From positions 1-42,123 of the forward strand of contig JALRBQ010000047.1 of the NCBI GenBank assembly GCA_023257655.1: a DNA stretch of 42,123 bases, in the 5' to 3' direction. Shown here piece by piece: positions 10,037 through 18,064 of this stretch (position 1 is its first letter; each line of letters begins with the position of its first letter). The notes under the pieces were generated by a model. That model saw only the letters and a program-made list of their open reading frames with translations. It was not told the origin of the DNA and ran no database searches. Source of the DNA: Pseudomonadales bacterium. GTDB lineage: Bacteria; Pseudomonadota; Gammaproteobacteria; Pseudomonadales; Pseudohongiellaceae. The position numbers and the translations under genes were made by a program.

Positions 10037-10597
10037 CTAGATATCTTCTGGTGCCACGGCATAGATACCGGGTGCGTTGCGCAGATACCCCTTGTAATCC
10101 ATGCCATACCCATAGAGGTAGTAGTCTTCGGTATCGAGGCCGACGAAGTCAGCCTCGATTGGCGCCTTGCGGTCATGAATCTTGTTCACGAGTACCGCCA
10201 CCAGCACCCGTTTGCAGCCCTGTTCGCGACAATACTCGACGATACGGGCCAGAGTGATTCCCTCATCGAGGATATCGTCGATGATCAACACCGTGCGGCC
10301 AGCCAGTGAGGCCGCAGGATGCCGCTCCCAGACCAGCTCGCCACCGCTCGTCGCCGCGCGATAGCGAGTGGCGTGCAGATAATCGATTTGCAGAGGAAAC
10401 GCGAGCCGCGTCGCCAGCTTGCCAGTCACGACCACAGCGCCAGTCATCACGCACAGCAGCAGTGGGTTGGACTCAGCGAGCTTTGCCGTGATTTCCTGTG
10501 CCAGGCGATCGAGTGCCGCCTCCACCTCAGCCTCGGTATACAGGCAGTGGGCACGGGCACTTACCCGGAGAATGTGTGCGGGAGTCGGATCGACCAT
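10037..10597 (-). CDS. hpt: Hypoxanthine-guanine phosphoribosyltransferase
   Basis: This purine-salvage enzyme joins hypoxanthine or guanine to PRPP to give IMP or GMP. The 186-residue product has the PRPP-binding motif TVLIIDDILDEGITL and the upstream LLLCVMTGAVVVTGKLA, plus the C-terminal GLDTEDYYLYGYGMDYKGY typical of the family. I use the ATG at 10595-10597, four bases after the stop of the mechanosensitive channel gene. Longer in-frame reading would run through the channel gene. The tight spacing indicates one operon nagZ-channel-hpt. The symbol is by family resemblance; substrate preference (hypoxanthine versus guanine) cannot be read from the sequence. Confidence 0.92.
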   Translation of the reverse strand: MVDPTPAHILRVSARAHCLYTEAEVEAALDRLAQEITAKLAESNPLLLCVMTGAVVVTGKLATRLAFPLQIDYLHATRYRAATSGGELVWERHPAASLAGRTVLIIDDILDEGITLARIVEYCREQGCKRVLVAVLVNKIHDRKAPIEADFVGLDTEDYYLYGYGMDYKGYLRNAPGIYAVAPEDI

Positions 10598-10601
10598 GGG
10601 C

Positions 10602-11741
10602 CTATGCGTCCTGGCCATCGACATCGGGCTCCGGACGCAGCGCATCGAGCCCGTCCAGCGTAGTCGTCGGGAAGGCGAAGTCGGCATCGTGCGCATGCAC
10701 GATATCGACGATCTTCAGCAACACATCCTGTTTAACCTCGTGATAGCGAATCCAGTTCGTGGTTTTCGTGAACGTGTAGATAAAGAATTCCAACGAGGAG
10801 CTGGCATAGCTGTTGAAATTGACGATGAGTGTCTGGTTGGTATCGATGTCTTCATGAGATTGCAGCATGGCCTTCACATCGGCGATGATCGCCGCCAGCT
10901 TCGCCGAGTCCTTGTAGCGAACGCCAATCGTTTCTTTGATGCGCCGGTTCGACATGCGTGAGGGATTTTCCAGTGCCAATTTATTGAACACGGAGTTGGG
11001 AATGTACAGTGGACGCTTGTCAAAGGTACGCACGACAGTCAGACGCCAGCCGATGTTCTCCACCGTACCTTCAATCTCCCGGTCCGGTGAACGTATCCAG
11101 TCGCCAATGGCGAACGGACGATCCATGTAGATCATCAGGCCCCCGAAGAAATTGGACAACAGATCCTGAGCGGCAAAACCGACGGCAATACCCCCTACTC
11201 CACCGAAGGCCAGCAAGGCGGTGATCTCGATGCCGAGCGTGGGCAGCGCCACCAGTGCGGCCGAGATGACGACCGACAGGCGAAACAGCTTTGCCAGTGC
11301 CGCGAGCGTCGTCGGATCGAGTTTGCCGTGTTCCGGCGTCGGGTCCTGCTTCAGCTTTCGGAATATGTGCGATTCGGTGAGCGAAATAAAGCGTACAAGA
11401 AACACCATAATCAACACGATGAAACTGAGCTTGCGAACGATGTCCAGATTCGTCTCATTGAACAGATCGCTCTCGAACTGCATCGCGCTGATTTGCACGG
11501 CCCACAACAGACCGAGAATGAGGATTAGCCAACTCAGCGGTCGGCCGGCAGCCTCGAACAGGGCGTCATCCCAGACGTTATCGGTTTTTTCAAACTGTCG
11601 ACCCATGATTTTCAGTAGCCGCAGGCCGAGATAGCGCAGCAGCAAGGTGACCGTAACGATGACGAGCACCTCGACACCCCAGCCAAGGCCTTCGAGTGAG
11701 CTCAGTGCGGTTTGCATCTCAGGGGGCAATAAATCTTCCAT
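10602..11741 (-). CDS. MscS-family small-conductance mechanosensitive channel
   Basis: The 379-residue inner-membrane protein belongs to the MscS superfamily, which opens under membrane tension to release solutes on hypo-osmotic shock. Several hydrophobic helices occupy the N-terminal half (for example VLVIVTVTLLLRYLGL and LSWLILILGLLWAVQI). The pore-lining helix region reads LLAFGGVGGIAVGFAAQDLL, followed by the beta-domain GGLMIYMDRPFAIGDWI, EGTVENIGWR and YIPNSVFNK. The extra helices before the pore make it closer to the YnaI/YbdG type than to minimal MscS. GAGGA sits at proper spacing before the ATG at 11739-11741, eight bases after the nagZ stop. Confidence 0.93.
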   Translation of the reverse strand: MEDLLPPEMQTALSSLEGLGWGVEVLVIVTVTLLLRYLGLRLLKIMGRQFEKTDNVWDDALFEAAGRPLSWLILILGLLWAVQISAMQFESDLFNETNLDIVRKLSFIVLIMVFLVRFISLTESHIFRKLKQDPTPEHGKLDPTTLAALAKLFRLSVVISAALVALPTLGIEITALLAFGGVGGIAVGFAAQDLLSNFFGGLMIYMDRPFAIGDWIRSPDREIEGTVENIGWRLTVVRTFDKRPLYIPNSVFNKLALENPSRMSNRRIKETIGVRYKDSAKLAAIIADVKAMLQSHEDIDTNQTLIVNFNSYASSSLEFFIYTFTKTTNWIRYHEVKQDVLLKIVDIVHAHDADFAFPTTTLDGLDALRPEPDVDGQDA

Positions 11742-11749
11742 CAGTTCCT

Positions 11750-12787
11750 CTAGTTCGATTGCGCGGCAATGGCCGCGAGCAGCGTCTTGGCTTCCTGCCA
11801 GGCGGTTTGCGAGTAAAGGTTAGCGATCTCTGCCGCTGGCCTGGCGCGCATCGCCGGCAGCCGCGTGTTGCTGGCCTCGGGTCGGGTTTCAAGCCAATCG
11901 GCAACGGTGAGCGCACAGGCGCGGTCGTTGCACACGAGCACCATATCGCAACCAGCCGTCAACGCCTGTTCCGCCCGGGCCGTGGCAGAGCCGGCGCCGT
12001 GTGCGGCCACCATGCTCAGGTCATCGCTGAACACGACGCCGTTGAAACCAAGCTCACGACGCAGATGGTCCTGGATCCAGACGCGGGAGAATCCGGCGCA
12101 ATGGGCGTCCACCTGGGGGTACAACACATGCGCCGGCATGACCGCATCCAGCACATCTCGGCAGGCGACGAACGGGACCATGTCATTGGCCTGCAACTCG
12201 GCAACGCTGCGATTATCAGTCGGTAATTCCACGTGGGAATCGGCGCGAACCAGACCATGTCCGGGAAAGTGCTTGCCCGTCGCCGCCATCCCGGCGCGGT
12301 GCATACCCTTGATATAAGCCCGTGCCAGTTCGGCTACCCGGGCCGGTTCTGCAGCAAAAGCACGTTCCCGAATAACCGGAGAAAGCGGGTCATACAGGTC
12401 GAGCACAGGGGCGAAGCTGAAGTCGATTCCGTAGTGGAGCACCTCGGCCGCCATCGCCCAGCCACAGGTCGCCGCGATCGTCGCCTGGTCCGCGGCATGG
12501 CGATCGGCATAACGGGCGATCGCATGTAATGACGGGAGTGCAGCGAAACCTTCCCGCAGGCGCTGCACCCTGCCCCCTTCCTGATCCACAGCGATGAGGA
12601 TATCCGGTCGTACCTCTCTGATGGCAGCAATCAGGTCGCGCAACTGATTGACTTCGACGTAGTTTCGGGCGAACAGAATCAGCCCGCCGACCACTGGCCT
12701 CTGCAATAATTCCTGCTCGAAGGCTGTCAGTGTCGGACCTTCGAGGTCGAGCATCAAGGCACCCAACGCTGAGCCTGCTTCGTTCAT
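11750..12787 (-). CDS. nagZ: Beta-N-acetylhexosaminidase NagZ
   Basis: NagZ is a cytoplasmic glycoside hydrolase family 3 enzyme that removes N-acetylglucosamine from anhydro-muropeptides during peptidoglycan recycling. In many bacteria its product feeds AmpR-controlled beta-lactamase induction. The 345-residue product shows GLILFARNYV, IAVDQEGGRVQRLREGF, the catalytic-loop histidine in KHFPGHGLVRADSH and the nucleophile aspartate in VVFSDDLSMVAAHG. I choose the ATG at 12785-12787 because AAGGAAG lies just upstream; the longer in-frame reading adds about 35 residues unlike the family. It heads the operon with the channel and hpt. Confidence 0.95.
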   Translation of the reverse strand: MNEAGSALGALMLDLEGPTLTAFEQELLQRPVVGGLILFARNYVEVNQLRDLIAAIREVRPDILIAVDQEGGRVQRLREGFAALPSLHAIARYADRHAADQATIAATCGWAMAAEVLHYGIDFSFAPVLDLYDPLSPVIRERAFAAEPARVAELARAYIKGMHRAGMAATGKHFPGHGLVRADSHVELPTDNRSVAELQANDMVPFVACRDVLDAVMPAHVLYPQVDAHCAGFSRVWIQDHLRRELGFNGVVFSDDLSMVAAHGAGSATARAEQALTAGCDMVLVCNDRACALTVADWLETRPEASNTRLPAMRARPAAEIANLYSQTAWQEAKTLLAAIAAQSN

Positions 12788-13102
12788 AGACTTCCTTTCT
12801 ACACCCACCACATTCACCTTTTGGCCTGCACTGTCACGTTCGGCGTTACCCACAGCGTTGCTCGCGCCAGTATCACGAGCGAGGATTATCACAAATTAGT
12901 GAATGGCGAGCAAAATTCCTATTTATAACTGTGTCAACGCGTTAGCAGAAAGTGTTCAATCAGTAGTTAAACTTGTCACAATTTTTTTGCAAATTTTTCT
13001 AGTCATTGTTCCGGCTTTGTCGTAATAGTACGGAAACCCATGCAGTAATTAGTAGTCAAGGAGTCCTAGCGCACAGCATCAACACACATCGGGAGACAGG
13101 AG
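12788..13102. other. Divergent intergenic region, AT-rich, promoters for nagZ and the small DUF gene
   Basis: This 315-base gap is clearly richer in A and T than its neighbours, especially at 12900-13020. On the plus strand TTGTCA at 12973-12978 could be a -35 element but no clean -10 follows at normal distance. On the minus strand TATAAA (complement of 12922-12927) could serve nagZ. GGGAG at 13091-13095 is the ribosome site for the next gene. I see no coding sequence or RNA gene. Confidence 0.4.
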
Positions 13103-13432
13103 ATGAATAATCATTTAACACCCGAAGCAACAGCCTGGTATCAGGACCTCATCAACGGCAACCTGTTTGAAGTTGTCGCCGTTGATGAAGGCGGCGACAC
13201 TATCGAATATTAAATGGTCGATGGCGCTGTCGGCGAATACGATGCCAGCACCTGGCGACAACTTTACCTGGCGCCCGCCGAACCCCCGGAAGACTGGGGA
13301 GGATCTTACGAATTCACCGCCGATGATGAAGCCTACACCGACGATGCCATGGTGCCGGAGAACTGGTCTGGCGTACTGCCTGACATCGAACCGGACCTGC
13401 TTGACCTCGGAGATGACTTCAAGGTTTTCTAG
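13103..13432 (+). pseudogene. Small conserved DUF6763-like protein split by an in-frame TAA
   Basis: Two ORFs in the same frame form one small acidic protein. The first part, 36 residues, begins MNNHLTPEATAWYQDLINGN and ends DTIEY before TAA at 13211-13213. The second begins at the ATG immediately after the stop (13214) and reads VDGAVGEYDASTWRQLYL, then EPPEDWGGSYEF, to TAG at 13430. Joined, it resembles a conserved gammaproteobacterial protein of about 100 residues (DUF6763, number from memory) in which 'TIE-x-Q-x-x-DG' is usual. The stop sits exactly where glutamine is expected, as a CAA to TAA change would give. Ribosome sites GGGAG/AGGAG precede the first ATG. TAAATG could permit restart, so two half-proteins remain possible. 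Function is unknown. Confidence 0.75.
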
Positions 13433-13451
13433 CTCATCTGCAAAACGTGGA

Positions 13452-13639
13452 TATCCTCGATGCTCCTGATACTGCGGATGCCCTCAATTCTCGGGATACT
13501 TTTATCCGAATGCTTATATCCGAATACTTGTATCCGAATCCATTTATCCGGATTTTGGTTTCCGGAAACTTTTTTCAATTACTTTTTACAAATACTCTTT
13601 CCAAATACTTGGCTCCAGAAACTTCGCTTCGAATTCTTC
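13452..13639. repeat. Array of degenerate 14-bp tandem repeats
   Basis: Units start at 13489, 13503, 13517, 13531, 13545, 13559 and 13573, exactly 14 bases apart, then at about 13585, 13598, 13612 and 13626 with small slips. The best units read TATCCGAATGCTTA (13503), TATCCGAATACTTG (13517), TATCCGAATCCATT (13531) and TTTCCAAATACTTG (13598). Weaker copies in other registers reach back to 13452. The consensus is close to TATCCGAATACTTG. The array starts some 20 bases after the split small gene and ends about 280 bases before lexA. Because 14 is not a multiple of three, and the overlapping ORFs read as hydrophobic low-quality sequence, it is probably non-coding. The following stretch to 13862 shows nothing I recognise. 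Confidence 0.8.
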
Positions 13640-13862
13640 TCTTTGCTTACAGCGCCTGAGAGACTTCTCTTTTTTTACTTCGGTTGCTGTGATTGCAAGC
13701 GGGGTTTCGGCAACACCAGCGCCAACCACTTCTCGCCTTTCCAACACACCGTCCTGCAACAACACCGTGCTTCCTCAATAGCGTTCTTGCGAATGCGGGC
13801 TTGCCGTCATTACGCCGTTACATGAGCCCCCCACATGCCCGGCATCGACCCCTAAAGTTTTG

Positions 13863-13895
13863 TTGTCACGATCAGATAACTGTATATAATTACAG
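13863..13895 (+). promoter_or_regulatory. lexA promoter with LexA (SOS) box over the -10 element
   Basis: CTGTATATAATTACAG at 13880-13895 is a near-consensus Escherichia-type LexA box (CTG-N10-CAG with an AT-rich centre). The -10 TATAAT at 13885-13890 lies inside it and TTGTCA at 13863-13868 gives a -35 with 16 bases between. LexA bound here would block the polymerase directly, so lexA should repress itself and be induced by DNA damage. TGAGGA at 13908-13913 is the ribosome site for the ATG at 13923. Confidence 0.93.
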
Positions 13896-13922
13896 TTCTA
13901 TTCTGACTGAGGACAATCAGCC

Positions 13923-14531
13923 ATGCTCAAACTCACCTCCAGACAGGAAGAGATTCTCGAGTATATTCGTGAGTATCTGGGCGAAACCGGCTTTCCGCCG
14001 ACGCGCTCGGAAATCGCCCAGAAGATGGGCTTCAAGTCTCCCAATGCGGCCGAAGAGCATCTGCGCGCCCTCGCCCGCAAAGGCGCTATCGAGATGCAAC
14101 CCGGCACTTCCCGCGGTCTGCGACTGCCCATCAACGAGCAGTTGGGTCTACCCATCATCGGACAGGTTGCTGCTGGCAGCCCGATTCTGGCCCAGGAATC
14201 GATCGCCGATTACTGCAATATCCCACCCGATATGTTCTCTCCCCGTGCCGACTACCTGCTGACCGTCAAGGGCACCAGCATGATCAACATTGGCATCTAT
14301 GAGGACGATCTGCTGGCCGTGCACAAGACAGACAGGGCCGAGGACGGTGATATTGTTGTGGCGCGTATCGACGACGAGGTCACTGTGAAACGACTCGAGA
14401 AGGGTCGTAGCAAGTTCCGCCTGAATCTGGTGGCCGAGAATCCTGATTTCGCCCCCATCGAGGTAGACCTGCGCACCAGTGATTTTGCCATCGAAGGCAT
14501 CAGTGTCGGGGTGATTCGGCGCTCACTCTGA
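13923..14531 (+). CDS. lexA: LexA, SOS response repressor and self-cleaving protease
   Basis: LexA represses SOS genes and cleaves itself when RecA filaments form on single-strand DNA. The 202-residue product has an N-terminal winged helix ([43 protein letters not shown]). The cleavage bond is Ala84-Gly85 in QVAAGSPI, the nucleophile is Ser119 in VKGTSM and the general base is Lys156 in VTVKRL, all at the same residue numbers as in E. coli. GTSM replaces the more usual GDSM beside the serine. No sulA follows, unlike in pseudomonads; a VOC-fold gene lies downstream instead. Confidence 0.98.
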   Translation: MLKLTSRQEEILEYIREYLGETGFPPTRSEIAQKMGFKSPNAAEEHLRALARKGAIEMQPGTSRGLRLPINEQLGLPIIGQVAAGSPILAQESIADYCNIPPDMFSPRADYLLTVKGTSMINIGIYEDDLLAVHKTDRAEDGDIVVARIDDEVTVKRLEKGRSKFRLNLVAENPDFAPIEVDLRTSDFAIEGISVGVIRRSL

Positions 14532-14681
14532 AGCCGCGGGAGACTGCACGACCCGCCGTGTAACAACGTTTAGCCACCTTGATGCGCGGCGCGGTTAGAT
14601 CAGTCTACGGGCCTGTTTATCTGACAACCGCCTCAGCCCCGTGCTCTTGGCCCTGCGGTCCAGGCATTTCGGAGGCAATCC

Positions 14682-15056
14682 ATGATACCGACACCGATTC
14701 CGACTTACGGTCTCACACACCTCAATCTCGAAGTCCGCGATCCTGACGTGTCGCTGCGGTTTTATACCCGACTGTTTGGTGTGCAGGAAACCTACCGCGA
14801 TGCGAAATCAATCCAGGTTTCTGGTCCTGGCCCCCATGATGTGATCGCCTTCGTGAAGTCGGATCAGGCCGGCAATACGGGTGGCATCACCCACTTCGGT
14901 TTCCGGCTGCGCGAACCAGCCGATATGGCGACGGCATTGGAGAGTGCCATCGCGGTGGGCGCGACAATTATTCGTCAGGGGGAGTTTGGACCGGGACTGC
15001 CGTACCTGTACCTGCTCGATCCCGATGGCTACGAGATCGAAATCTGGTACGAGTAG
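14682..15056 (+). CDS. VOC-family (glyoxalase/dioxygenase fold) protein
   Basis: The 124-residue product is a small member of the vicinal oxygen chelate superfamily. It has a first metal-ligand position in GLTHLNLEVRDP, FYTRLFGVQE, a central THFGFRL and the C-terminal YLLDPDGYEIEIWYE with the typical glutamate ligand. Two beta-alpha-beta-beta-beta units are implied. The substrate cannot be told; relatives include glyoxalases, fosfomycin-resistance enzymes and dioxygenases. GGAGG lies about six bases before the ATG. It is 150 bases downstream of lexA and converges on topA with only six bases between. The 14532-14681 gap has no named element. Confidence 0.85.
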   Translation: MIPTPIPTYGLTHLNLEVRDPDVSLRFYTRLFGVQETYRDAKSIQVSGPGPHDVIAFVKSDQAGNTGGITHFGFRLREPADMATALESAIAVGATIIRQGEFGPGLPYLYLLDPDGYEIEIWYE

Positions 15057-15062
15057 TCACCG

Positions 15063-17702
15063 CTATTTTGATTTCTTGTCGGGCTTGGTGACCTGCCATT
15101 TATGGCCGTCATAGAACGCCTTCCAACCTGTTGGCTTCTTGTCCACTTCAGTTTGCACATACTGCTCTCGCGTCTTGCGACTGAAGCGCAGCATGGCACG
15201 GTTGCCTTCGTCGTCATGAGTCGGGGCATCGAAGATAAAACCGTACTTGGGATCGATCTCGTGTCGATGTGGTATCAATTCATCCACGAAAGGCGCTCGC
15301 GTCTCCCGATTACGCGGGAATTTGCTGGCCGCGAGGAAGATTCCTGACGCGCCATCACGCAATACATAGTGATCATCGACAGTCTCACACTGCAATTCCG
15401 GCATCGGCACCGGATCCATCTTGGGCGGAGCCGCCTCTCCGTTTCGCAGCAGCTTGCGGGTATTCTTGCAGTCCGCATTGCTGCAACCGAAATACTTGCC
15501 GAAGCGCCCTGTCTTTAATTGCATGTCGTGACCACATTTATCACATTCGATTAATGGGCCATCATAACCGCGAATCTTGAAGGCGCCGTTCTCAACCTCA
15601 TAGCCGGAACAGTCAGGATTATTTCCGCACACATGCAACTTGCGCTTCTCATCGATGAGATAGGCTTCCATTGCGGTGTTGCAGAGCTTGCAGCGATGTT
15701 TCTTACGCAGCAGGATGTTTTCCTGGGCCTCGGCTTCTTCCGCCGTGTCGGTACGAATCGCTTCATCGCCCGGCGTCAGATTCAGTGTCGACTTGCAGCG
15801 CTCTTTAGGCGGCAGGTTGTAGCCCGAACACCCGAGGAAGACGCCGGTTGAAGCCGTGCGAATCTGCATGTGGCGCCCGCACTGCGGGCACGGAATGTCG
15901 GTATCGGTGGGGTTGTTGTTGCGCATGCCACCGTCTTCCGATTCTGCCTTCGCGAGCTGACTGGTGAAACTTGCGTAAAACTCGTTCAGCAGCTTCTTCC
16001 ACTGCTTGTCGCCCTTTGCCACTTCATCGAGCGAGTCTTCCATCTTCGCCGTGAAGTCGTAATCCATCAATTCGCTGAAACTTTCCTGTAGGCGCTCGGC
16101 GACAATATCGCCCATCTTCAGGGCATAGAAACGTTTATTCTCGACTTTGACATACCCGCGATCCTGAATCGTGGAGATGATCGAGGCGTAGGTAGACGGA
16201 CGTCCGATGTCACGTTTCTCCAGCTCCTTGACCAGACTCGCCTCGGTATAGCGCGCCGGCGGCTTGGTGAAGTTCTGTGAAGGATCGAGCGATTCGAGTT
16301 TGAGCAGCTCGCCTTCGGCGACATCAGGCAGTACCACGTCCTCGTCCTTGGAGGGCATCGCACGCAGGTAACCATCGAACTGCATGATGCGACCCTTTGT
16401 GCGCAATTGGAAATCCGCCGCTGACACGACGATATTGCTGCTCAGATATCGGGCCGGCGGCATCTGGCTGGCGACGAAGTACTGCCAAATAAGGGTATAC
16501 AGCCGCAAGGCATCTGACTCCATGCCTTGCAATTGCTCGGCTTTGAGCTTCACCTCAGTGGGACGAATTGCCTCGTGCGCCTCCTGGGCCCCCTCTTTCG
16601 AACTGTATCGAATGGGCTTCTCCGGCAGATACTCTTTGCCGAATTTTGATTCGATGTACGTGCGACACATCGTCACCGAGTCATCACTCAGGTGGGTTGA
16701 ATCGGTACGCATGTAGGTGATGTAGCCCGCCTCGTACAATCGCTGGGCCATCATCATGGTCTTCTTCACCCCGAATCCCAGGCGCGTGCTCGCCGCTTGC
16801 TGTAGTGTCGAGGTGATGAGTGGGGCCTTGGGCTTTGACGACGTCGGTTTGTCCTCGCGTTTCAGCACACGGTACTCGGCCTGCTGCAGTATCGCGAGGG
16901 CCGCATCGGTAGTGGCCTTGTTGCCAGGGCGGAAAGTGGCATCGCCCTGCTTCACAACCTGACAGCGTAATGACTTCGCGCCTTGGGTTAGCAGGTCGGC
17001 GTATACCTCCCAGAACTCCTCAGGAATAAATGCGCGAATCTCCTGCTCGCGCTCGACGACGAGTCGCACGGCGACAGACTGCACACGACCGGCAGACAGT
17101 CCGCGGGCGACTTTCGCCCAGAGCAAGGGTGACACCATAAAGCCGACGATGCGATCGAGAAAGCGGCGCGCTTGCTGTGCTTCCACATAACGCATGTCCA
17201 GTTCACCAGGCTGTGAAAATGCCTCGGTGATAGCGCGCTTGGTAATTTCATTGAAGACGACACGCTTGTAGCGCTTGGGATCACCGCCTATCGCCTCTTT
17301 CAGATGCCAGGCAATGGCTTCTCCTTCACGGTCAAGGTCCGTCGCGAGGTAAATATTCTCGGCGCTCTTCGCGAGCTTCTTCAATTCACTGACAACTTTT
17401 TCCTTGCCCGGCAGAATTTCGTAATTCGCCTTCCAATCGTGCTCTGGGTCGATGCCCATGCGGTTTACAAGCTGTTGTTTCGCTTTCAGTTTCTTGTAGG
17501 CGATTTTTTCTTCGGGCGCCATCTTGCGCGTCGCCGCTGCGGCAGCGGCACGGGCTTTCGTATCGATTGGTTTGCCGCTTCCACTCGTCGGCAGGTCGCG
17601 AATATGGCCTACACTGGACTTCACCACGAACTCGGGTCCAAGGTATTTATTGATGGTCTTGGCTTTCGCCGGTGACTCAACGATGACTAGGGATTTGGCC
17701 AT
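15063..17702 (-). CDS. topA: DNA topoisomerase I (type IA)
   Basis: TopA relaxes negative supercoils by cutting one strand through a 5'-phosphotyrosine link. The 879-residue product starts [17 protein letters not shown] (Toprim domain) with the metal site [13 protein letters not shown]. The active tyrosine is Tyr330 in YITYMRTDS. The core is followed by C-terminal zinc-ribbon modules: [16 protein letters not shown] and CDKCGHDM, each with a second cysteine pair. A further C-terminal extension ends in lysine-rich sequence (PDKKSK). Length and domain order are normal for gammaproteobacteria. It is separated from ilvE by a 362-base gap with terminator-like hairpins, so it is probably transcribed on its own. 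Confidence 0.98.
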   Translation of the reverse strand: MAKSLVIVESPAKAKTINKYLGPEFVVKSSVGHIRDLPTSGSGKPIDTKARAAAAAATRKMAPEEKIAYKKLKAKQQLVNRMGIDPEHDWKANYEILPGKEKVVSELKKLAKSAENIYLATDLDREGEAIAWHLKEAIGGDPKRYKRVVFNEITKRAITEAFSQPGELDMRYVEAQQARRFLDRIVGFMVSPLLWAKVARGLSAGRVQSVAVRLVVEREQEIRAFIPEEFWEVYADLLTQGAKSLRCQVVKQGDATFRPGNKATTDAALAILQQAEYRVLKREDKPTSSKPKAPLITSTLQQAASTRLGFGVKKTMMMAQRLYEAGYITYMRTDSTHLSDDSVTMCRTYIESKFGKEYLPEKPIRYSSKEGAQEAHEAIRPTEVKLKAEQLQGMESDALRLYTLIWQYFVASQMPPARYLSSNIVVSAADFQLRTKGRIMQFDGYLRAMPSKDEDVVLPDVAEGELLKLESLDPSQNFTKPPARYTEASLVKELEKRDIGRPSTYASIISTIQDRGYVKVENKRFYALKMGDIVAERLQESFSELMDYDFTAKMEDSLDEVAKGDKQWKKLLNEFYASFTSQLAKAESEDGGMRNNNPTDTDIPCPQCGRHMQIRTASTGVFLGCSGYNLPPKERCKSTLNLTPGDEAIRTDTAEEAEAQENILLRKKHRCKLCNTAMEAYLIDEKRKLHVCGNNPDCSGYEVENGAFKIRGYDGPLIECDKCGHDMQLKTGRFGKYFGCSNADCKNTRKLLRNGEAAPPKMDPVPMPELQCETVDDHYVLRDGASGIFLAASKFPRNRETRAPFVDELIPHRHEIDPKYGFIFDAPTHDDEGNRAMLRFSRKTREQYVQTEVDKKPTGWKAFYDGHKWQVTKPDKKSK

Positions 17703-17796
17703 TTGAACGCGTTTTCACTGATTCCGGGGGGGGTTGTGGGACCCCGGGCAGCGCACATATATAAGGATAAGTTGCAGGTGGGTCAAGTTTTCCAAC

Positions 17797-17834
17797 AAAA
17801 AAATTTTGGCGTGTGCGCTGCAACACAGCGCCAC
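17797..17834 (-). terminator. Intrinsic terminator downstream of ilvE
   Basis: On the minus strand GTGGCGCTG (complement of 17826-17834), loop TGTTG and CAGCGCACAC (complement of 17811-17820, one bulged base) form a nine-base-pair stem. It is followed by GCCAAAA and then seven T (complement of 17797-17803). This has the shape of a Rho-independent terminator for the ilvE transcript, although six to seven bases separate stem and T tract. Confidence 0.55.
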
Positions 17835-17888
17835 AAAATGCATGCAAGCGAGCTACGACGAGGCATAGAAGGAGATTACAAGGCCTCT

Positions 17889-17933
17889 AAAAAAGCCGCG
17901 CGCATGTGCTGCATATAAGAGTGACAGCGGCCT
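17889..17933 (-). terminator. Possible second terminator after ilvE
   Basis: On the minus strand AGGCCGC (complement of 17927-17933) can pair with GCGGCTT, which runs straight into a T tract (complement of 17889-17894). The stem is seven pairs including one G-T wobble, but the loop is long (27 bases). The direct stem-to-T join is typical of terminators; the long loop makes the call weak. Confidence 0.35.
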
Positions 17934-18004
17934 GCGTGAGCGTCATAGATCGCTCAGTCCGCCCGCTTCAAGTTCAGATTAGTCGCGGAACTCGAGCCTG
18001 CGTC

Positions 18005-18037
18005 GGCGCCACGTAGCAAACAGTGCTACATGGCACC
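18005..18037 (-). other. Stable 14-bp hairpin just downstream of the ilvE stop codon
   Basis: Arms GGCGCCACGTAGCA (18005-18018) and TGCTACATGGCACC (18024-18037) flank a five-base loop. On the minus-strand RNA every position pairs, with two G-U wobbles; on the plus-strand RNA the same positions are A-C mismatches. This polarity suggests an RNA structure made from the minus strand, that is, the 3' untranslated region of ilvE, about 27 bases past its stop. No T tract follows, so it is not a plain intrinsic terminator. It may protect the 3' end or be a processed stem. Confidence 0.6.
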
Positions 18038-18064
18038 TTATGAGGTCGCGAGCGAGAGAAACGA

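Larger units (their letters stand above)
17703..18064. other. Intergenic region between ilvE and topA, rich in hairpins
   Basis: This 362-base gap holds no gene I can support. It contains three minus-strand hairpin candidates listed separately and must also carry the topA promoter. On the plus strand AAGGAG at 17869-17874 is followed by a short basic reading (AAG GCC TCT AAA AAA GCC) that has no start codon and stops at 17918; I do not call it a gene. Confidence 0.5.

Noticed and set aside
13452..13639. CRISPR array
   Set aside because: Units are 14 bases, directly adjacent without spacers, and degenerate; no cas gene is near.
13460..13825. Protein-coding ORFs of 121 and 70 codons over the 14-bp repeats
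   Set aside because: They have no ribosome site, no family likeness, and arise from open frames in AT-rich repeat sequence.
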